The notes under the pieces were generated by a model. The model did not search any database and was not told the DNA's origin. It worked only from the letters and a program-made list of their open reading frames with translations. The position numbers were made by a program, and so were the translations under genes. A DNA stretch of 22,519 bases from Haplomitrium mnioides (lineage: Eukaryota; Marchantiophyta; Haplomitriopsida; Calobryales): positions 1 to 22,519 of the forward strand of contig JBNGIS010034961.1 in assembly GCA_049999725.1 (NCBI GenBank), in the 5' to 3' direction. Shown one piece after another: positions 19,138 to 22,519 of the stretch (its first letter is position 1; each line of letters starts with the position of its first letter).

Positions 19138-20559
19138 TAGCTCCGTCAACATTGTAGGCCATTTAACGTCCCAAGATCCAAGCTTTCCAACAAGCTTCCC
19201 TCCTCCTTGAATCAGCAGCTCCAATCTTCCTTCAATTCCCCATCCATGCACTCTCATCCAGATAGTTTTTCAACTTCCATCGCGAGAAGCCCTGAATTTA
19301 CTTCCTCAAGCTTGGAAAAGGATTTCTTTAACTTCCACCTCTGGAAGACAGTCCCCTCGACTGTTGGCCATACACTCCACCTCGAACTTCGAATGGATCT
19401 TCTCTATACTATGCGGGCACTAACACAGCCACTCCTCTCTTGGCTCCACTTGAGAGATTCGACCATAAACACCCCCGAGCATCCCTAGGATTGATGCTCC
19501 TACACAAACAATGCTGAGACGACCCCAAGATCCCCCCTTGGCAGCCTCTCCCAAATTCAAGACAAAAAGAACCCCCTTCAGCTTCAAGTAGCAATACACC
19601 TCCGAATGTTGCCCCACCTGTGGCGATGAGTACACCTGGATTACCTAAGCCTCTAGAGCTCCACGCTCAGCAATTCTCAACGCCCCTTCAGTCCACCCCT
19701 ACTAGCCCCCCTTGCACGAGTCCACTCGCTTCACATGAACCTTCAATGGAATTCTTTCCTCTCTCCCTCGCTGCATCTTCCTCTCCGAGATTGCTTTCGC
19801 ATCTTAATTTTGCATATTCATCCACCCCCCAAACATCGCTGCGCATCAATCATTACCCCCCCCCCACCCGCGTGCTCCCATTCCCCTGAAGTGTTTCTTG
19901 TTCAAGATCGTCTCCTTCTTCCACGTGGTGTTTTGGCAGTTTTTCTAGTTAGCAACCGTTTCTTGGCGTGGTGACACCTGTCGGTATGGTCAAGGGCTAG
20001 TCTGAAGTTAATGGTCATCCCTGAAGTTCTGCCAAATTGGAGAAAGACAACCTCGGTGTAGATTGAAGGTAGGCTGTTTACGTGTGCTCTTATGGCAGTT
20101 GGGAGCCTCGTACACGATTCCCCTTGGATGAAGACTAGAAGAGAAATGACAAGCTGACAAAGATCACTAGGTAGAGTAAACTCTCAATCCTCTGCAAGTA
20201 GGCAGTGCACCTCGATGCCGATGAGTCTGGGAAGCTGATTCGAACATGGGAGATCTCGACGCAGGTCGGAGATAGTAACTGATGAGTCCTACACGTATCC
20301 CCAATGGCCGTGCTTGAAGAGTCGCGATTTGAGGTTGGACTAATGTAGGCTGGTCCACATTGGTAAATCGATGACAGTGAGGCAGTCGCCGATGTGAGTG
20401 CTCCGAAGTAGTAATCTTGGTGAAGATCCAAAGCCAGGGGCCAAAGAGGTATGTTCTACATAGAGATCCAAAGAGAATCGTCTGAAGTGGGTTAGGTCCG
20501 CTGATCAACTCCAAAGATTGACTGCCCGACGTATTCCACGGACTGATCCGCAATTTCCC
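19138..20559. other. Pyrimidine-rich unannotated DNA
   Basis: C/T-rich on the plus strand to about 19900, with a 10-C run at 19856-19865, then balanced. Short frames on both strands have no domain and no consistent codon pattern. I cannot name anything here. It may be the left part of the repeat unit that contains the 20560-21710 array, because similar pyrimidine-rich DNA lies on the other side. Confidence 0.4.
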
Positions 20560-21710
20560 TCGGACTGCTCTTGAGCTACCACGTTTCCGATGTTGTCTCG
20601 AATTGCTCCCAAGCTGCCACGTTTCTAATGTTGTCTCAAACTCCTCCAAGACTGCCACGTTTCCGATGTTGCGCCGTCCGCCGCCGCCCGCAAGGTGGAA
20701 GTTGGACCGCCATATTTGACTTGGATTTCCGAAGTTGATCACCTTCTGATGTCTTCCGCAAACTCCTCCAAGGCTATCGCGTCTCCGAAGTTGCGCCATC
20801 CGCCGCCGCCCACAAGATGGAAGTTGGACCGTCGCGCTGATCTGGTTTCAAAGTTGACCTCCTTTCGATGAATCGTGCAAACTCCTCCAAAGTTGTACCT
20901 TCCGATGTAACCTGCGGACTCCTCCAAACTTAAGTTGTACCTTCCGATGTATCGTGTGGACTCCTCCAAAGTTGTACCTTCCAATGTAACCCGTAGACTC
21001 CTCCAAAGTTGTACCTTTTGATGTAACCCGCGGACTCCTCCAAGGCTGCCACGTCTCCGAAGTTTCCCACAGACTCCCCGAAGTCGCCACGTCTCTAAAG
21101 TTGCATCGTCCATCGCCTCCCGCAAGATGGAAGTTGGACCGCCACGTTGATCTGGTTCTGAAGTTGACCTCCTTCCGATGAATCACGTTGACTCCTCCAA
21201 AGTCGTACCTTCTAATGTAACCCGCGGACTCCTCCAAGGCTGCCACGTCTCCGAAGTTTCCCACGGACTCCCCGAAGTCACCACGTCTCCGAAGTTGCGA
21301 CATCCGCCGCCGCCTACCAGGTGGAAGTTGGACTGCCATATTTGACCTAGATTTATGAAGTTGACTGCCCTCCAACGTCTTCCGCAGACTCCTCCAAAGT
21401 TGTACCTTACGTAGTATCCTACAGACTCCTCAAAGGTTGCCACGTTGCTGAAGATTCCCACAGACTCCCCAAAGTTGCCACATCTCCGAATTTGTGCCAT
21501 CCGCCGCTACCTGCAAGGTGGAAGTTGGACCGCCTTATTTGACCTGGATTTCCGAAGTTGACTGCCCTCCGATGTCTTCTACGGACTCCTCCGAAGTTGT
21601 ACCTTACAATGTATCCCGCGAGCTCCTTTGAAGTTGCTACGTTTCCAAAGTTTCTCCCGGTCTGCTCCAAGGCTGCCACGTCTCCAAAGTTTCCCACAGA
21701 CTCGCTTTGT
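20560..21710. repeat. Higher-order tandem array (37-bp and about 195-bp periods)
   Basis: At least twelve copies of CTCCTCCAA-type starts occur. In 20881-21040 they are spaced 37-39 bp apart with the body CTCCTCCAAAGTTGTACC. Between these are longer modules that contain CCGCCGCC and GGAAGTTGGACCG, with CCGCCGCC-type cores near 20681, 20801, 21111, 21303 and 21501. The last two intervals are about 192 and 198 bp, which gives a higher-order unit. Overlapping minus-strand frames of up to 210 codons come from the periodicity. Confidence 0.85.
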
Positions 21711-22309
21711 TTGAAGTGTTTGTTTCCAACGTCCACCGTGCCTACATCCTCAGTGCAGCTGCCTCCCTCTCAATTCCTTCCAACCCCTCTTTGCACGATT
21801 CCTCTCCTACTGCGAATTCAGACCCGCCTACACAATGCCCCCCTTCTGGCGAATTTTCCTTGCTGTGGTGATCCCACTGCGACAATCTCTCCTCCTCGAA
21901 TCCTTTCTGCCCTCCTCCGTCCCTACTTGCGTCCTTGGTGAGTTTATAGCCTCCATGCAGCCCCTCTTTGATCCGCTTGCATTTTGCTCACTCCCTCATC
22001 TACGATCTTCCCAGCCTTGATTTCCTCCCATTGATCCAATCTTCAGCATAAATCCTCGCCTATCCGACCAGCCTCTCCCACTACACCCAATTTCAATTTG
22101 CAATCCTCCCAGCTGCTTGCATTCCTCCTTGGTATCTGAAATTCCTCTCCCTCTTTCTCACTCACTCAACCCTTCTTGTTCGTGATCTCCCTTTTTTCAT
22201 CCCGATTTGTTGCGAGTCTAGATGCACCACATTGCTTGCATTCCCTTTGCATTTGACTCCTCTCGATTCCACCTGGCTCCTCCCTTGAAGTGCATGATTC
22301 GTAACAACA
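21711..22309. other. Pyrimidine-rich unannotated DNA
   Basis: Strongly C/T-rich on the plus strand (CTCCCTCTC, CCTCCTCC). Frames are open because stops are rare in such composition. No domain, signal or start context is evident. Confidence 0.4.
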
Positions 22310-22386
22310 AATGGGAAAAAGGGAAAAGAGAAGGGAGAGATAAGAAGAAGAGAAGAAAGGGGAGAGAGGGAAGAGAAGGGAAGGAT
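22310..22386. repeat. Polypurine tract, 77 bp
   Basis: Almost only A and G on the plus strand (AAAAAGGGAAAAGAGAAGGG.., then GAGAGAGGGAAGAGAAGGG), with one interruption by T at 22340. It is long enough for triplex (H-DNA) formation. It could also be a retroelement polypurine tract, but no LTR edge is visible beside it. Confidence 0.7.
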
Positions 22387-22519
22387 AGAATAACAATAAC
22401 ATACAAATAAAACATAATAAAATAATATAAACTGAAATGATAGACTAAACTTGAAGCTCAATAATCACAAAATTTAGAAAAAAACACAAAAACGCCCGGC
22501 CGACATAATCAAATATAAA

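Noticed and set aside
19036-19257. Minus-strand frame with an Ile-Tyr run
   Set aside because: It crosses the AT microsatellite and has no other support.
20167-21736. Several overlapping minus-strand frames of 100-210 codons
   Set aside because: All follow the tandem array period, overlap each other in different frames and have no domain. They are repeat artefacts.
22162-22461. 99-codon minus-strand frame rich in Ser, Leu and Phe
   Set aside because: It is the complement of the polypurine tract, and low complexity explains its openness.

Overview
This window looks like repeat-rich nuclear DNA of a land plant. The evidence is two nested Ty3/gypsy chromoviruses of plant type (initiator-Met-tRNA primer site, TATAAATA promoters in the LTRs, C-terminal chromodomains), plant-like GT..AG introns and AT-rich intergenic DNA. 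Every long gene carries stops and frameshifts, so this is a graveyard of elements. The sequence alone does not tell me the species. I found no tRNA, rRNA or clearly intact host gene.

Layout. (1) 305-430 is a short hairpin minisatellite. (2) 664-3087 and 13698-15233, both minus strand, read as the 3' and 5' halves of one decayed multi-exon gene. It has a ParB/Srx-like motif (YEIVGGNHS), two recognisable introns filled with 24-bp minisatellites, and an acidic C-terminus. (3) The gene is split by an outer chromovirus on the plus strand (3088-13697). (4) That element is split inside gag by a second chromovirus on the minus strand (4032-9759). A diverged 5-bp target duplication marks the join, and removing one copy restores the gag frame. 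(5) 15234-15681 is a short divergent intergenic region with a TATA box and a hairpin. (6) 15682-17417, plus strand, is a decayed transposase-like gene with Cys-rich motifs resembling DUF7869-type proteins. It carries a six-fold 10-residue repeat and ends in a splice donor, with hairpin repeats in the following intron. (7) 17946-20560 is mostly featureless apart from an (AT)19 microsatellite. (8) 20560-21710 is a higher-order tandem array. (9) 21711-22519 is pyrimidine-rich DNA followed by a polypurine tract.

The most interesting proposal is that regions 1, 2, 5 and 6 are one undescribed two-gene mobile element: a divergent ParB-like gene and transposase-like gene, with palindromic minisatellites built on a TGYRYRYA core in introns, one exon and flanks. 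The second is that the inner chromovirus LTR contains a dense array of heat-shock-element trimers, with three copies in one LTR and one in the other.
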